Shown here: piece by piece, positions 15,438-23,911 of the stretch
Position numbering within the stretch: the stretch's first letter is position 1
Layout of the letters: each line of letters starts with the position of its first letter
From: CAYMCQ01 sp964389025
GTDB taxonomy: Bacteria > Verrucomicrobiota > Verrucomicrobiia > Limisphaerales > CAYMCQ01
Direction of reading: 5' to 3'
Length of the DNA: 23,988 bases
NCBI GenBank assembly: GCA_964389025.1
Contig: CAYMCQ010000067.1
Location: 1-23,988, forward strand
Made by a program: the position numbers and the translations under genes
The notes under the pieces: model-generated
Database searches by the model: none
What the model was told of the DNA's origin: nothing
Seen by the model: only the letters and a program-made list of their open reading frames with translations

Positions 15438-16486
15438 GTTTTCGGCGGGGAAGACGAGCCGAGGCGTTGCATGACTTCGCGCACGAGTTCATCCACGTTG
15501 AGGTTTGCACTTGCGCCGGCGGTTTTTTCTGCGGTGCGCAGCGGAGAAATTTCCGCGCCGCCGGGCCTGCGGCACGCGCTTGCGGCTTCGGAAAATCCGC
15601 AGTCCGCGAGAATGCAGGCGATGTGCGAGCGGATTTCCTCGTAGTCGCACTGCTCCTTGGGGGAAAGCAACTGCCGCGTCGTGCCAAGATTGAATCCGCG
15701 CAGCGACATCCCCGCGCGAAAGCCTTCAGGAAAGTTTGTGCCGTAAAGCATCGCGTTGATGAGGTCGAGCAGCTTGAACTGGATGCGGCGCGCCTCTTCC
15801 CATCGGCCCGCAAGCGATTCGTGATACAGCTTCATGATTACTTCCGGCACGACGCCGCTGGTAGCGATGGTGCCGCCGTCGGCACCCATGAGCAGCGACG
15901 GAAAAAGAATCTCCTCGCAACCGATCAGGCATGAAAACTCGGGGCGTTGGGGTTTGATCGCCTGCAACGTGCAGAGAAAGCGGGGAAAATCGCGGCTGCT
16001 GTCCTTGATGCCGACGATGCGTGGACAATCCAGCGCCAGCCGCGTGACGACTGGCAGGCTGATCTCGTTGGAAAATTGGGGAATGTTGTAGAGCACGATG
16101 TCAATCGGCGAGCGCCGCGCCAGTTCGCGGAAGAAATGTTCGATGCTCTCCTGGCTCACCTTGTAGTAATACGGCCCGGTGACGGACACGGCGGTGCAGC
16201 CCAGGTCCGCGTAAGCCTTGCACGCCTCCAGGATGAGCGTGAGGTTCGCTTCCGCCGCGCCCGCGAGGATCGGCACGCGCCCACGCGTTTCCTCGGCGAC
16301 GATTTGAATGACGCGCTTGCGCTCTTCGAAACTCAGACGGATGAATTCGCCCGTGCTGCCGTTGGGATAAAGTCCGTTGACGCCCTTTTCGATGAGCCAG
16401 TTGATCATCCGTCGCAGTTCAGGCTCGTTGATGCGGCCGTCGTCGAGGAACGGCACCAGGTTCGGTGTAAAAATGCCTTTAAGCAT
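15434..16486 (-). CDS. DapA/NanA-family aldolase with C-terminal encapsulation peptide
   Basis: A 350-residue TIM-barrel class I aldolase. Motifs are GSTGE (43-47), the catalytic Tyr133 in YNIPQ and the Schiff-base Lys161 in GIKDSS. Arg138, which binds the substrate carboxylate in true dihydrodipicolinate synthases, is Phe here (YNIPQFSN). Together with GSTGE this points to the N-acetylneuraminate/2-keto-3-deoxy-acid lyase side, which cleaves 2-oxoacids to pyruvate and an aldehyde. The family usually ends near residue 300. Here a flexible linker (about 305-328, rich in A, G, S, T and P) leads to an amphipathic helix, NVDELVREVMQRLG (330-343), the hallmark of BMC encapsulation peptides. The gene overlaps the shell-protein gene by 4 bases. 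Substrate unknown. Confidence 0.85.
   Translation of the reverse strand: MLKGIFTPNLVPFLDDGRINEPELRRMINWLIEKGVNGLYPNGSTGEFIRLSFEERKRVIQIVAEETRGRVPILAGAAEANLTLILEACKAYADLGCTAVSVTGPYYYKVSQESIEHFFRELARRSPIDIVLYNIPQFSNEISLPVVTRLALDCPRIVGIKDSSRDFPRFLCTLQAIKPQRPEFSCLIGCEEILFPSLLMGADGGTIATSGVVPEVIMKLYHESLAGRWEEARRIQFKLLDLINAMLYGTNFPEGFRAGMSLRGFNLGTTRQLLSPKEQCDYEEIRSHIACILADCGFSEAASACRRPGGAEISPLRTAEKTAGASANLNVDELVREVMQRLGSSSPPKT
15458..15499 (-). other. Predicted BMC encapsulation peptide of the aldolase
   Basis: Codes for residues 330-343, NVDELVREVMQRLG. Hydrophobic V, L, V, V, M and L alternate with charged D, E, R, E and R in an amphipathic pattern, after a linker rich in small residues and before a short polar tail (SSSPPKT). 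This matches known encapsulation peptides of metabolosome enzymes in pattern and position. Confidence 0.75.
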
Positions 16487-16559
16487 CGCGGCTGGATACT
16501 ATGCGATCACCCCGGCGCACGCGAACTGGAAAGTTTGAAACCGCAATGACGATTCATGG

Positions 16560-19500
16560 CTAGTCAACGTAGAGAAATTCGTTCGAGCTGAGCAAAGCCT
16601 GGCAAAGATCGGTGAGAGCTTGTTGTTCGGGTGTGGGTTTTACAGCGGCCTCAGCCTTATTGTCCTTCTTTGCATCTTTCGTCTCGACGGTTTCTTTCTC
16701 GCCGACCGTTCTCAAATGTTCCACTTGTCGCGAGAGAAACGCGAGCGCATCTGCCAGTTCCGGCGCGGTCGGACTTCGGCTGAAGGCCAGTTGCCAGGCT
16801 CGCGCCACTTGTTGCCTGCGCTCATCGCCGGATTCCTTTTGCAGGCGCTGAGCGAAGCGCGCGGCCTGATCCAGCATGAACTGGCTGTTCATCAGCATCA
16901 GCGATTGCGTGGCGACGGTGGAGGTTTGGCGACGCTCGCAATTCACTTCCATCACTGGCGCATCGAACGCGTGCAGCATCGCCAGCGGACGGCTGCGCCG
17001 CACCTGGATGTAAACCCCACGCCGAAATTCCTCGCCGTTGAGCGACTCATCAACGGGCATTTTGTTATCGCCGGTGGTCTTGTCGAGGCCGACAACGATC
17101 TGGCCATGCACATCCGGACGCACCGGCACCGGCGGGCCGAACATTTTGTCATTGAACACGCCGCTGACGGACAGGATGGCGTCGCGGATGATTTCGGCGT
17201 CGAGGCGTTGGATCGGTTTGCGCCAGTAGAGACGGTCCTCGGGGTCGCGCTGTTGGCCGCGCGGATTGCGGCGAGAGGATTGGCGGTAAGCCGTTGAAGT
17301 CATGATGAGTTTGTGCAACCGCTTCAACTGCCAGCCATGCCCGACAAAATCGCTCGCGAGCCAGTCGAGCAATTCAGGATTCGACGGTCTTTCGCCCATG
17401 GTGCCGAAGTCCGAAGGGGTGCCGACGAGGCCGCGTCCGAAATGTTGCAGCCACACGCGGTTCACCAGAACGCGCGCCGTGAGCGAGTTCGTTCCGCTCG
17501 TGAGCCAGCGCGCGAAGGCAAGCCGGCGGCCGCTGGTTGCGAGTTCGGGATTTTTCTCCGGCAACTCGACCGCCTGACCGGGAGCCGTGAGCACAGTTAG
17601 CACACCAGGCGGGATGGCTTCCTTGGGCTGTTTCGGATCGCCGCGATGGAAACGGTAGGTGACCGGCACCTTGTCCGCTGCTTCGGTCAGGACGCTGATG
17701 AAATCCTCCGGCGGTTTGTTGGTGCGAATGTCGGCGATCTTCGCGTCCATCGCCTTCAAATCGTCCGCGGCTTTTTGGTTGTATTGATAAAGCACGCCCG
17801 CGTTGATGTTCACGCTCGGATTGTCCGCGAGGAGTTTCTTTTGCTCGGCGGTGCGTTTGTCGGTGGGCGCGTCATAGGCGGCGCGGAGTTGCTCGCGCAA
17901 CGGGGATTCATATTTCTCGAGATGCTTCGTCAGCGCTTCCGCGATGAACTGCTTTTGCTTCGTTTCCTTTTCGTCGGCGAGTTTCTTCGCTTCGGCTTCG
18001 ACTTCGGCGGCCTTTTTCCGATCGGCTTCGGTGTAGAGCGAGATCAGGCGCTGGTCGGGCGTGCGCCAGTTTTTCGGGTCATACGCAGGCTCGATCACGG
18101 CGCGGAGGCGGTAGTAATCGGTCTGGGGAATCGGATCATAACGATGATCGTGGCATTGCGCGCAGCCGACGGACAATCCGAGCAGCGACGTGGAGACGAT
18201 CTTAATCGTGTCGGCCACGACTTGGTTGCGCACGGCATCATAGTCAGCGACGGCGGGCGTGGCAGTGCCGTCGGCTCCCATGCGCAGGAAGCCGGTGGCG
18301 ATGAGCAGCTCGCGCTTTTTGGGATCGGTGAGCGCGGTTTGCGTGTCGGCCTGCGTCGCGCGCGAGAGTTCATCGCCGGCGAGTTGTTCGGTGATGAACT
18401 GGTTGAACGGTTTGTCGGCATTAAAAGAACGGATGACGTAGTCGCGATACTTGTAAGAGTAGAGGCGCGGCGGATCGGCGTCGCTGTAGCCGTCCGAGTC
18501 GGCATAGCCCGCAATGTCGAGCCAGTGGCGGCCCCAGCGTTCGCCGTAGTGCGGAGAGTCGAGCAAACGGACGATCAACTTCTCGTAGGCGTCGGGCGCA
18601 GTGTCCGCGAGGAAGGCCTCGACCTCGGCGGGCGTTGGCGGTAAACCGATGAGATCGAAGCAGGCGCGGCGCAACAGCGTGACCTTTTCGGCGTCGGGCG
18701 AGAAGCTGAGTTTCTTTTTCGACATTGCTGAAACCAGGAACGCATCAATCGGTGTGCGGGCGCGGTCTTTGGGTTTCGTCGCCGGAATTTTCGGCTGGCG
18801 AATCGGCTGAAACGACCAGAACGCGCGCTCTTCCTCGGTGATGCCGCCGCCCTTCGCCAACTCGGCAGGCTCGGGGCGGGAGGTCTTCGCGCCCGTGGCG
18901 ATCCACTTCTTGATCAGTGCGACCTGTTCGCGGGTGAGCTTCTTGTCGCGCTTCGGCATTTCGCCGCTCTCAACTAGCTTGAACAACAGACTCCGTTCAG
19001 GTTTGCCTGGGACGATCACCGGGCCATCGTCGCCACCCTGGAGCATCAGCCGGCGCAGGCGCAAGTCGAGACCGCCCTTCAACTTCTCGCCCTCGCCGTG
19101 ACAATCAAAACAATGCGCCTTGAGGATCGGGCGGATGTCCTTCTCGAACGTCGGCGAAGCGGCGGCGGTGGCGGGCGAGGTTGCGACCAATAGCCAACCA
19201 ATGGAGAGAGAGATTGTCGATCCTTTCAGAAGTTTGCGACGCTTTCGCTCGACTAGAATTATGAGAAGAACAGGCCATCCAGCAGCAGCGAACACCAAAA
19301 CCATTTCAGTCGGGGTCGCGGCCCTCCCGGCGGTTTGTTGAATCATTATGGCTGTCGGTGCGACAACCAGCGTCAGAATCAGAATAGAGCGGGCAAAGGT
19401 TTGAATGTAACAAAGCGTGTCACGCTTTATCCGGCTGACGTTCTTAAAGCCATGGCCATCTTCCCGGATTCCATCCTCGGGCAATTCGCCAGCGTAATAC

Positions 19501-19634
19501 GCCGACCAAGAAGACAGGGGAATGATCGGAATCCAAAAGAAGGTGAACCACAGACTAAACTCCACACGTCCATCCGGCCGCTTTTCAATCGCATGAACCA
19601 TCACGCCAATGCCATAATGAGAAAATGTTTTCAC
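16560..19634 (-). CDS. PSD1 cytochrome protein (PSCyt1-DUF1549-DUF1553) with fused N-terminal membrane module
   Basis: A 1024-residue protein. From residue about 160 it is the standard Planctomycetes-Verrucomicrobia PSD1 architecture: planctomycete cytochrome C domain with heme site CFDCH (175-179); DUF1549 with RRACFDLIGLPPTPAEVEAF and the motif GCAQCHDHRYDPI; a charged coiled-coil-like region rich in K, A and E; then DUF1553 (RVLVNRVWLQHFGRGLVGTP and later QTSTVATQSLMLMNSQFMLD). Residues 1-134 are an unrelated small membrane protein with WFTFFWIPIIPLSSW and two later hydrophobic segments, followed by what looks like the true signal peptide (about 135-158, ending ATAAA). No ATG, GTG or TTG lies where a separate PSD1 start would be expected. 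It pairs with the DUF1501 gene just upstream (34-base gap). Role is unproven. Confidence 0.85.
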   Translation of the reverse strand: MKTFSHYGIGVMVHAIEKRPDGRVEFSLWFTFFWIPIIPLSSWSAYYAGELPEDGIREDGHGFKNVSRIKRDTLCYIQTFARSILILTLVVAPTAIMIQQTAGRAATPTEMVLVFAAAGWPVLLIILVERKRRKLLKGSTISLSIGWLLVATSPATAAASPTFEKDIRPILKAHCFDCHGEGEKLKGGLDLRLRRLMLQGGDDGPVIVPGKPERSLLFKLVESGEMPKRDKKLTREQVALIKKWIATGAKTSRPEPAELAKGGGITEEERAFWSFQPIRQPKIPATKPKDRARTPIDAFLVSAMSKKKLSFSPDAEKVTLLRRACFDLIGLPPTPAEVEAFLADTAPDAYEKLIVRLLDSPHYGERWGRHWLDIAGYADSDGYSDADPPRLYSYKYRDYVIRSFNADKPFNQFITEQLAGDELSRATQADTQTALTDPKKRELLIATGFLRMGADGTATPAVADYDAVRNQVVADTIKIVSTSLLGLSVGCAQCHDHRYDPIPQTDYYRLRAVIEPAYDPKNWRTPDQRLISLYTEADRKKAAEVEAEAKKLADEKETKQKQFIAEALTKHLEKYESPLREQLRAAYDAPTDKRTAEQKKLLADNPSVNINAGVLYQYNQKAADDLKAMDAKIADIRTNKPPEDFISVLTEAADKVPVTYRFHRGDPKQPKEAIPPGVLTVLTAPGQAVELPEKNPELATSGRRLAFARWLTSGTNSLTARVLVNRVWLQHFGRGLVGTPSDFGTMGERPSNPELLDWLASDFVGHGWQLKRLHKLIMTSTAYRQSSRRNPRGQQRDPEDRLYWRKPIQRLDAEIIRDAILSVSGVFNDKMFGPPVPVRPDVHGQIVVGLDKTTGDNKMPVDESLNGEEFRRGVYIQVRRSRPLAMLHAFDAPVMEVNCERRQTSTVATQSLMLMNSQFMLDQAARFAQRLQKESGDERRQQVARAWQLAFSRSPTAPELADALAFLSRQVEHLRTVGEKETVETKDAKKDNKAEAAVKPTPEQQALTDLCQALLSSNEFLYVD

Positions 19635-19668
19635 AGTTGTCAGAAAGTCACAACTACGCCCGCGCCAT

Positions 19669-21144
19669 TCATGCGTCTCGCAAAATCTCTTTCACAACGC
19701 GGCACGGTTTGCTGTCGGTGATCCGCTCTTCCAAGCCGTTGTGGAAGTAGAGGAGTTTCGTGTGGTCGAGGCCGAAGAGGTGCAGCAGCGTGGCGTGATA
19801 ATCGTTTGGGCTGACCGGATTCACGACGGCTTTGTGTCCGAACTCGTCCGTCTCGCCGTAAATCGTGCCGCCCTTGATCCCGCCGCCAGCCAGCCAACTG
19901 CTGAAGCCCTGGCCGTTGTGATCGCGCCCGGCCTTTTCGGCTGCGCCGTGGTTCTCGGTCACGGGCAGCCGGCCGATTTCGCCGCCCCAATGCACAATCG
20001 TCGTGTCGAGCAGACCGCGCGCTTTGAGATCCTTGACGAGCGCGGCGGACGGTTGATCGGTCTTGCGGCAGCAGTTGACGAGGTTGCTCTTGATGCTCTC
20101 GTGGTTGTCCCAGATCTGGCCGTTGACGAAGAGTTGCACGAAACGGACGCCTCGCTCGACGAGTCGCCGTGCAATGAGGCAGCGCGTGCCGTATTCGCGG
20201 GTGACGGATTCGTCCAGGCCGTAAAGCTTTTTCGTGGCTTCGCTTTCGCCGGTCAGATCGAGCGCCTCCTTCGCGGCGGTCTGCATTCGCGCGGCGAGCT
20301 CGTAGCTGGCGATGCGCGCTTCGAGGTCCGTCTCGCCGGGATGCCGCGCGAGGTGGTCGCGATTGAGCCGGGCGAGGAAGGCGAGGTTTTGTTCCTGCAA
20401 CTCGCCTTTCAAGTGCGGCGGCGGGTCGAGGTTCAGAATGCGCGGCTCTGCCGAACGCACAACCGTTCCCTGAAACAACGGTGGCATCCAGCCGTTGGAC
20501 CAGTTGCGCACGCCGTCCACCGGATGTCCGCCGGGATCGGTCAACACGACGTAGGCGGGAAGGCTCTGGCTTTCCGAGCCGAGACCGTAAGTGAGCCACG
20601 AGCCGAGCGCGGGCCGACCCGGCTGCGCCTTGCCGGTATTCATGAACCAGATGGACGGTTCGTGTCCGTTGATGTCTGTGTGCATGGAGCGAATGAGCGC
20701 CACGTCATCCACGATGCTCGCGAAGTGTGGGAGAAGTTCGGAGACATCCATTCCGCATTGGCCGTGCTTCTCAAATTTCCATGGGCTGCCGAACAATTTT
20801 TTCGTCGCGCGATCAATGAAGCTGAAAGTGATCTCGCCCGGGTAATCCTCGCCACTGCGTTTCGTCAGTTCCGGTTTCGGGTCGAACAAATCAATGTGGC
20901 TCGGCCCGCCGTGCATGAAGAGCGAAATCATGGCGCGGGCGCGCGGACGAAACTGCGGCGCTTTGGGCTTGAGGTCGAACGATTGCGGCCCGCGCGGAAT
21001 GTTGGGTGGAGTGGCGAGCAGATTTTCCTCCCGCAACAACCACGCGAGGGCGACGCTGCCGATGCCCATCGCGTTGCGCGCGAGGAAGTGGCGGCGGGTC
21101 CACAGTTGGATGGGGCCACGACCTGCGTGCGGAATCACTTTCAT
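19669..21144 (-). CDS. DUF1501 Tat-exported protein
   Basis: A 491-residue member of DUF1501, a sulfatase/alkaline-phosphatase-like fold found almost always beside PSD1 proteins in Planctomycetes and Verrucomicrobia. The N-terminus carries a twin-arginine-like signal (TRRHFLARNAMGIGSVALAW). Conserved motifs are ISLFMHGGPSHIDLFDPKPE, ALIRSMHTDINGHEPS, VRFVQLFVNGQIWDNHESIK, VHWGGEIGRLP and NDYHATLLHLFGLDH. It is presumed to act outside the cytoplasm with the adjacent PSD1 protein. Substrate unknown, although linkage to sulfated polysaccharide use has been suggested for such pairs. It starts 43 bases after the stop of the SMP-30 gene. Confidence 0.9.
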   Translation of the reverse strand: MKVIPHAGRGPIQLWTRRHFLARNAMGIGSVALAWLLREENLLATPPNIPRGPQSFDLKPKAPQFRPRARAMISLFMHGGPSHIDLFDPKPELTKRSGEDYPGEITFSFIDRATKKLFGSPWKFEKHGQCGMDVSELLPHFASIVDDVALIRSMHTDINGHEPSIWFMNTGKAQPGRPALGSWLTYGLGSESQSLPAYVVLTDPGGHPVDGVRNWSNGWMPPLFQGTVVRSAEPRILNLDPPPHLKGELQEQNLAFLARLNRDHLARHPGETDLEARIASYELAARMQTAAKEALDLTGESEATKKLYGLDESVTREYGTRCLIARRLVERGVRFVQLFVNGQIWDNHESIKSNLVNCCRKTDQPSAALVKDLKARGLLDTTIVHWGGEIGRLPVTENHGAAEKAGRDHNGQGFSSWLAGGGIKGGTIYGETDEFGHKAVVNPVSPNDYHATLLHLFGLDHTKLLYFHNGLEERITDSKPCRVVKEILRDA

Positions 21145-21187
21145 ACGGCTGGGTCAAAAAATAGACGAACCGTTCAGCAAATGAAAC

Positions 21188-22144
21188 TCAAAACTGTCGT
21201 TGGCGCGCTGACTTGGTTGGCCGCAGTCGGATGAAGGCCAGGCCAGGACGATCCACTCGAAACTGCACCAGGCGGCGATGATCAACTTCCGTGACATATA
21301 CCGTGCGCCCGTCCGGCCCGCCAAAGCAAAGATTGCTCGGCTTCGAACCCAGCACGTCCACTTCCCGCAAGACCTCTCCAGCGGGCGAAAGCTTCACGAC
21401 CGTGCCCTTGCCGTAGCGCGTGATGTAAAGATTGCCGTCCACATCGCAGCGCATCCCATCGAAGCCGTGGTCGTCGAATTTTTTCAGCAGCCGTTTGTGG
21501 GTGAGCGATCCACCCGCTTCAATGGTGAACGCCCAGACGTTGCGTTGCACGCTCTCGTTGACATAGAGGGTTTTTCCGTCCGGGCTGACCTCGATGCCGT
21601 TGCTCGTGCCCAGGTTGGTCGCCACCAAACTGAGCTTGCCGGAGGGGCTCGCCCGCCACACCTGGCCTGTGCTTTCCTTCCAGTTCGGATCACTCGCGTA
21701 GATGTCTCCCGACGGCGCGAGCGCCAAGTCGTTCGGCTGGTTCATCCGGTCATCATGTGCGAATACCGATACGGCGCGAGACTTGGGATCAATGCGCAGA
21801 ATGTTGTGCCCCACATAATCCGCGACGAACATCGTTCCGTCGCGACCAATGACGATGCCGTTGCCGGTGCTCTTGCCGGGCAACTCCGCGAACACCTCGC
21901 CTTTCCCGTCGGGCGTGACCCTGCCGATGGTCTGTTGCCGCTCGAAATTGACGGCGTAGATATTCCCTCGCGCGTCACACGCTGGTCCCTCGATCCCGGT
22001 CGTGAAGGAATTTTCCGCCGTCAGCGGCCGGGCTACGAACAGCGATTCCTCAGCAGCCCGCGCAGTTCCATCCGGCCCAACGCCGGGCAAAAGCAAAGCG
22101 GCCAGGGTCATCAACAATTTCCAGCGGCGGTTCAAAAGGCTCAT
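21188..22144 (-). CDS. Exported SMP-30/gluconolactonase-like protein
   Basis: A 318-residue six-bladed beta-propeller of the SMP-30/gluconolactonase/LRE family. A signal peptide (RRWKLLMTLAALLLPGVGPD) is followed by the repeats. The expected metal ligands are seen in GIEGPACDARGNIYAVN (Glu), TSNGIEVSPDGKTLYVNES (Asn) and DDHGFDGMRCDVDGNLYITR (Asp). The family hydrolyses sugar lactones or related esters; the substrate here is unknown. The start ATG 22144 is chosen because the signal peptide begins there; an open frame continues to 22378 but its extra 78 residues look like translated non-coding DNA. It is the first of the tightly spaced genes that run into the BMC cluster, so a lactonase-to-aldolase sugar-acid route is plausible. 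Confidence 0.85.
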   Translation of the reverse strand: MSLLNRRWKLLMTLAALLLPGVGPDGTARAAEESLFVARPLTAENSFTTGIEGPACDARGNIYAVNFERQQTIGRVTPDGKGEVFAELPGKSTGNGIVIGRDGTMFVADYVGHNILRIDPKSRAVSVFAHDDRMNQPNDLALAPSGDIYASDPNWKESTGQVWRASPSGKLSLVATNLGTSNGIEVSPDGKTLYVNESVQRNVWAFTIEAGGSLTHKRLLKKFDDHGFDGMRCDVDGNLYITRYGKGTVVKLSPAGEVLREVDVLGSKPSNLCFGGPDGRTVYVTEVDHRRLVQFRVDRPGLAFIRLRPTKSARQRQF

Positions 22145-22506
22145 AAGATTCAAGTGGTCGTGTCCCGCAGAGTGGCTAAGGAGATCCATGCTGGCAAACA
22201 GGAAGTGCGGTCCAACCGGAACGACGCAATTCCAACCGATGGGGAGCGCAGCCGCCCGCTCCGCTAATCCGAATGAGCGAAGAAGTCCGCCGAGAAATTG
22301 ACGCGCTGTTTGGAAAACAAAAATCGCCATGAGCAAAACCGTTTTCAATTCGGGCAAAATGTTTTTGAGTCCGGCCAACTTGGAAACAATCCCATGCGTT
22401 CACCGAGAAGGAAGCGAGCTTTACGCGAAGACGTGAAATGTGGCACGACCCGGAGAGCAAACAATTCGAGCCGCTGGCTGGCGTAAGCCCGCCCAAATAC
22501 GATTCT
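22145..22506. other. Intergenic region with short plus-strand ORFs
   Basis: There are 362 bases between the antiporter stop and the lactonase start. On the plus strand three tiny ORFs follow one another: 22273-22332 (19 residues, MSEEVRREIDALFGKQKSP), 22329-22436 (35 residues, ATGA overlap with the first) and 22438-22542 (34 residues, running into the antiporter's 3' end). The composition looks more protein-like than random, so it could be a decayed small gene or small-protein genes, but none is recognised. A promoter for the lactonase-to-M81 cluster may also be here; no clear one was found. Confidence 0.4.
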
Positions 22507-23814
22507 TCAAAAAACCCGCCAGCGCGAAAAGAACAGCAGTGAGATGACGACCATGAGCGGAATCAGAATCGGCAGCGCGTATTTCAACAGGTAGGCAAAG
22601 AAGCCGGGCATTTTCGCCCCGGCCTGTTCGGCGATGGATTTGACCATGAAGTTCGGGCCGTTGCCGATGTAAGTCATCGCGCCGAAGAAAACTGCACCCA
22701 GCGAGATGGCGATGAGTTCATGGTCGTGCGTGGCGACGAGTTGGCGGACGTGTTCGGGATTATTGAGGCTTAGGTCGTGCATTCCCATCGCGGCGGCGAG
22801 GAACGTCAGGTAAGTGGGCGCATTGTCCAACGCACCCGACAGCAGGCCGGTGAGCCAGAAGAATTTCATTTCCGAATTGAGGCCCAGTTCCGCCGCGTGA
22901 ATTTCCAAATAGTCCAGCGCCGTCACCATCGTCGCGAAGATGCCGACGAACAGCCACGCCACTTCGCGGATGGGATGAAAGTTGAACGCGTTGGCCTCGT
23001 GGATGCGCTTGGGCGTGGCGAACCACGAACCGACCGCCGCTGCGACCATCAAACCTTCGCTCAATCCGGATGGCTGCTTGATGAACACTGCTGCCAGAAT
23101 CAAGGCGAGGAATCCGACGTTGCGCCAGCCTTCAATCTTCCAAGTTTCCCGGCGGGTTTCCGCTTCCCGCACTTCGCGCGGCGCGCGGAGAAATTTGCGG
23201 CGGTCGAAGGCGTAGAAAATCGCAATCAATCCTCCGACAGCGATGGCCCAAGCAATCCAGCATTTCTGCAACACCCACCAGAACGGCACGCCCTTGATGT
23301 AACCGAGAAACAGTGGCGGGTCGCCGATGGGCGTGAGGCAGCCGCCCGCGTTGCTGACAATGAAAATGAAAAAGACGATGTGAAACGCGGTGATGCGATA
23401 CTTGTTCATCCGCATCCACGGGCGGATGAGCAGCATGGACGCGCCGGTTGTGCCGATGACATTCGCCAGCACCGCGCCGATAAACAGGAACAAGCAATTG
23501 ACCCACGGCTTGGCTTCGCCCTTCACCTCAATGTGAATCCCGCCAGCCACGACGAACAGCGAGCCGATGAGCGCGATGAAGCTCACGTATTCGTGCGCGA
23601 CGTGCAGCATCCGCGCGGCGTTGTCGAGAAAGAACACGTAGTAAATCGTCGTCACCGCGCCCAAACCCACTGCGACTTTTGGAAAATGGCGTTCCCACCA
23701 ATGCAGATTGATGAACGGCATGAGCGCGATGCACAGCAGCATCACCGCAAAAGGCAAAATCATCGCCGGATGCGGGTCGGCGGTGGCGGCGGCAAACAAG
23801 ATTGGATTTACCAT
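22507..23814 (-). CDS. Na+/H+ antiporter, NhaD/ArsB superfamily
   Basis: An integral membrane protein of 435 residues with about 11-12 hydrophobic segments, starting with MILPFAVMLLCIALMPF. The signature SNAGGCLTPIGDPPLFLGYI and the mirrored LSGALDNAPTYLTFLAAAMG are typical of NhaD-type sodium/proton antiporters of the ion-transporter superfamily, in which Asn/Asp-Pro turns sit in the ion path. It exchanges Na+ for H+ across the inner membrane; citrate-type substrates cannot be excluded. The start ATG 23814 (MVNPILFAAA) is preferred over a GTG at 23865, which adds a polar non-homologous-looking leader. The gene is separated by about 360 bases from the rest of the cluster and probably has its own promoter. 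Confidence 0.85.
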   Translation of the reverse strand: MVNPILFAAATADPHPAMILPFAVMLLCIALMPFINLHWWERHFPKVAVGLGAVTTIYYVFFLDNAARMLHVAHEYVSFIALIGSLFVVAGGIHIEVKGEAKPWVNCLFLFIGAVLANVIGTTGASMLLIRPWMRMNKYRITAFHIVFFIFIVSNAGGCLTPIGDPPLFLGYIKGVPFWWVLQKCWIAWAIAVGGLIAIFYAFDRRKFLRAPREVREAETRRETWKIEGWRNVGFLALILAAVFIKQPSGLSEGLMVAAAVGSWFATPKRIHEANAFNFHPIREVAWLFVGIFATMVTALDYLEIHAAELGLNSEMKFFWLTGLLSGALDNAPTYLTFLAAAMGMHDLSLNNPEHVRQLVATHDHELIAISLGAVFFGAMTYIGNGPNFMVKSIAEQAGAKMPGFFAYLLKYALPILIPLMVVISLLFFSRWRVF

Positions 23815-23911
23815 TTTTGTTGAGTGTAATGTCAGCGGCTTTTCTGTTAAAGACTCGCGAACCACGAACGGCTCAAACTGAAGTTTTTCATCGTCTGTCG
23901 CCTGGTGTCGT

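Noticed and set aside
15434..16486. Dihydrodipicolinate synthase for lysine synthesis (dapA)
   Set aside because: The carboxylate-binding Arg138 is Phe, the loop is NanA-like, and the tail and BMC context point to a catabolic lyase.
17646..18644. 332-residue plus-strand ORF opposite the PSD1 gene
   Set aside because: Mirror-frame shadow of DUF1549/DUF1553 coding sequence; low-complexity V, G, R and E content.
19640..20599. 319-residue minus-strand ORF overlapping DUF1501 in another frame
   Set aside because: Extremely arginine- and alanine-rich; an out-of-frame translation of DUF1501.
19741..21234. 497-residue plus-strand ORF opposite the DUF1501 gene
   Set aside because: The antisense frame of a clearly recognised gene in GC-rich DNA; composition rich in A, V, R and E with no domain.
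22777..23823. 348-residue plus-strand ORF opposite the antiporter
   Set aside because: Antisense shadow, very rich in R, H, D and Q, with no membrane segments or motifs.
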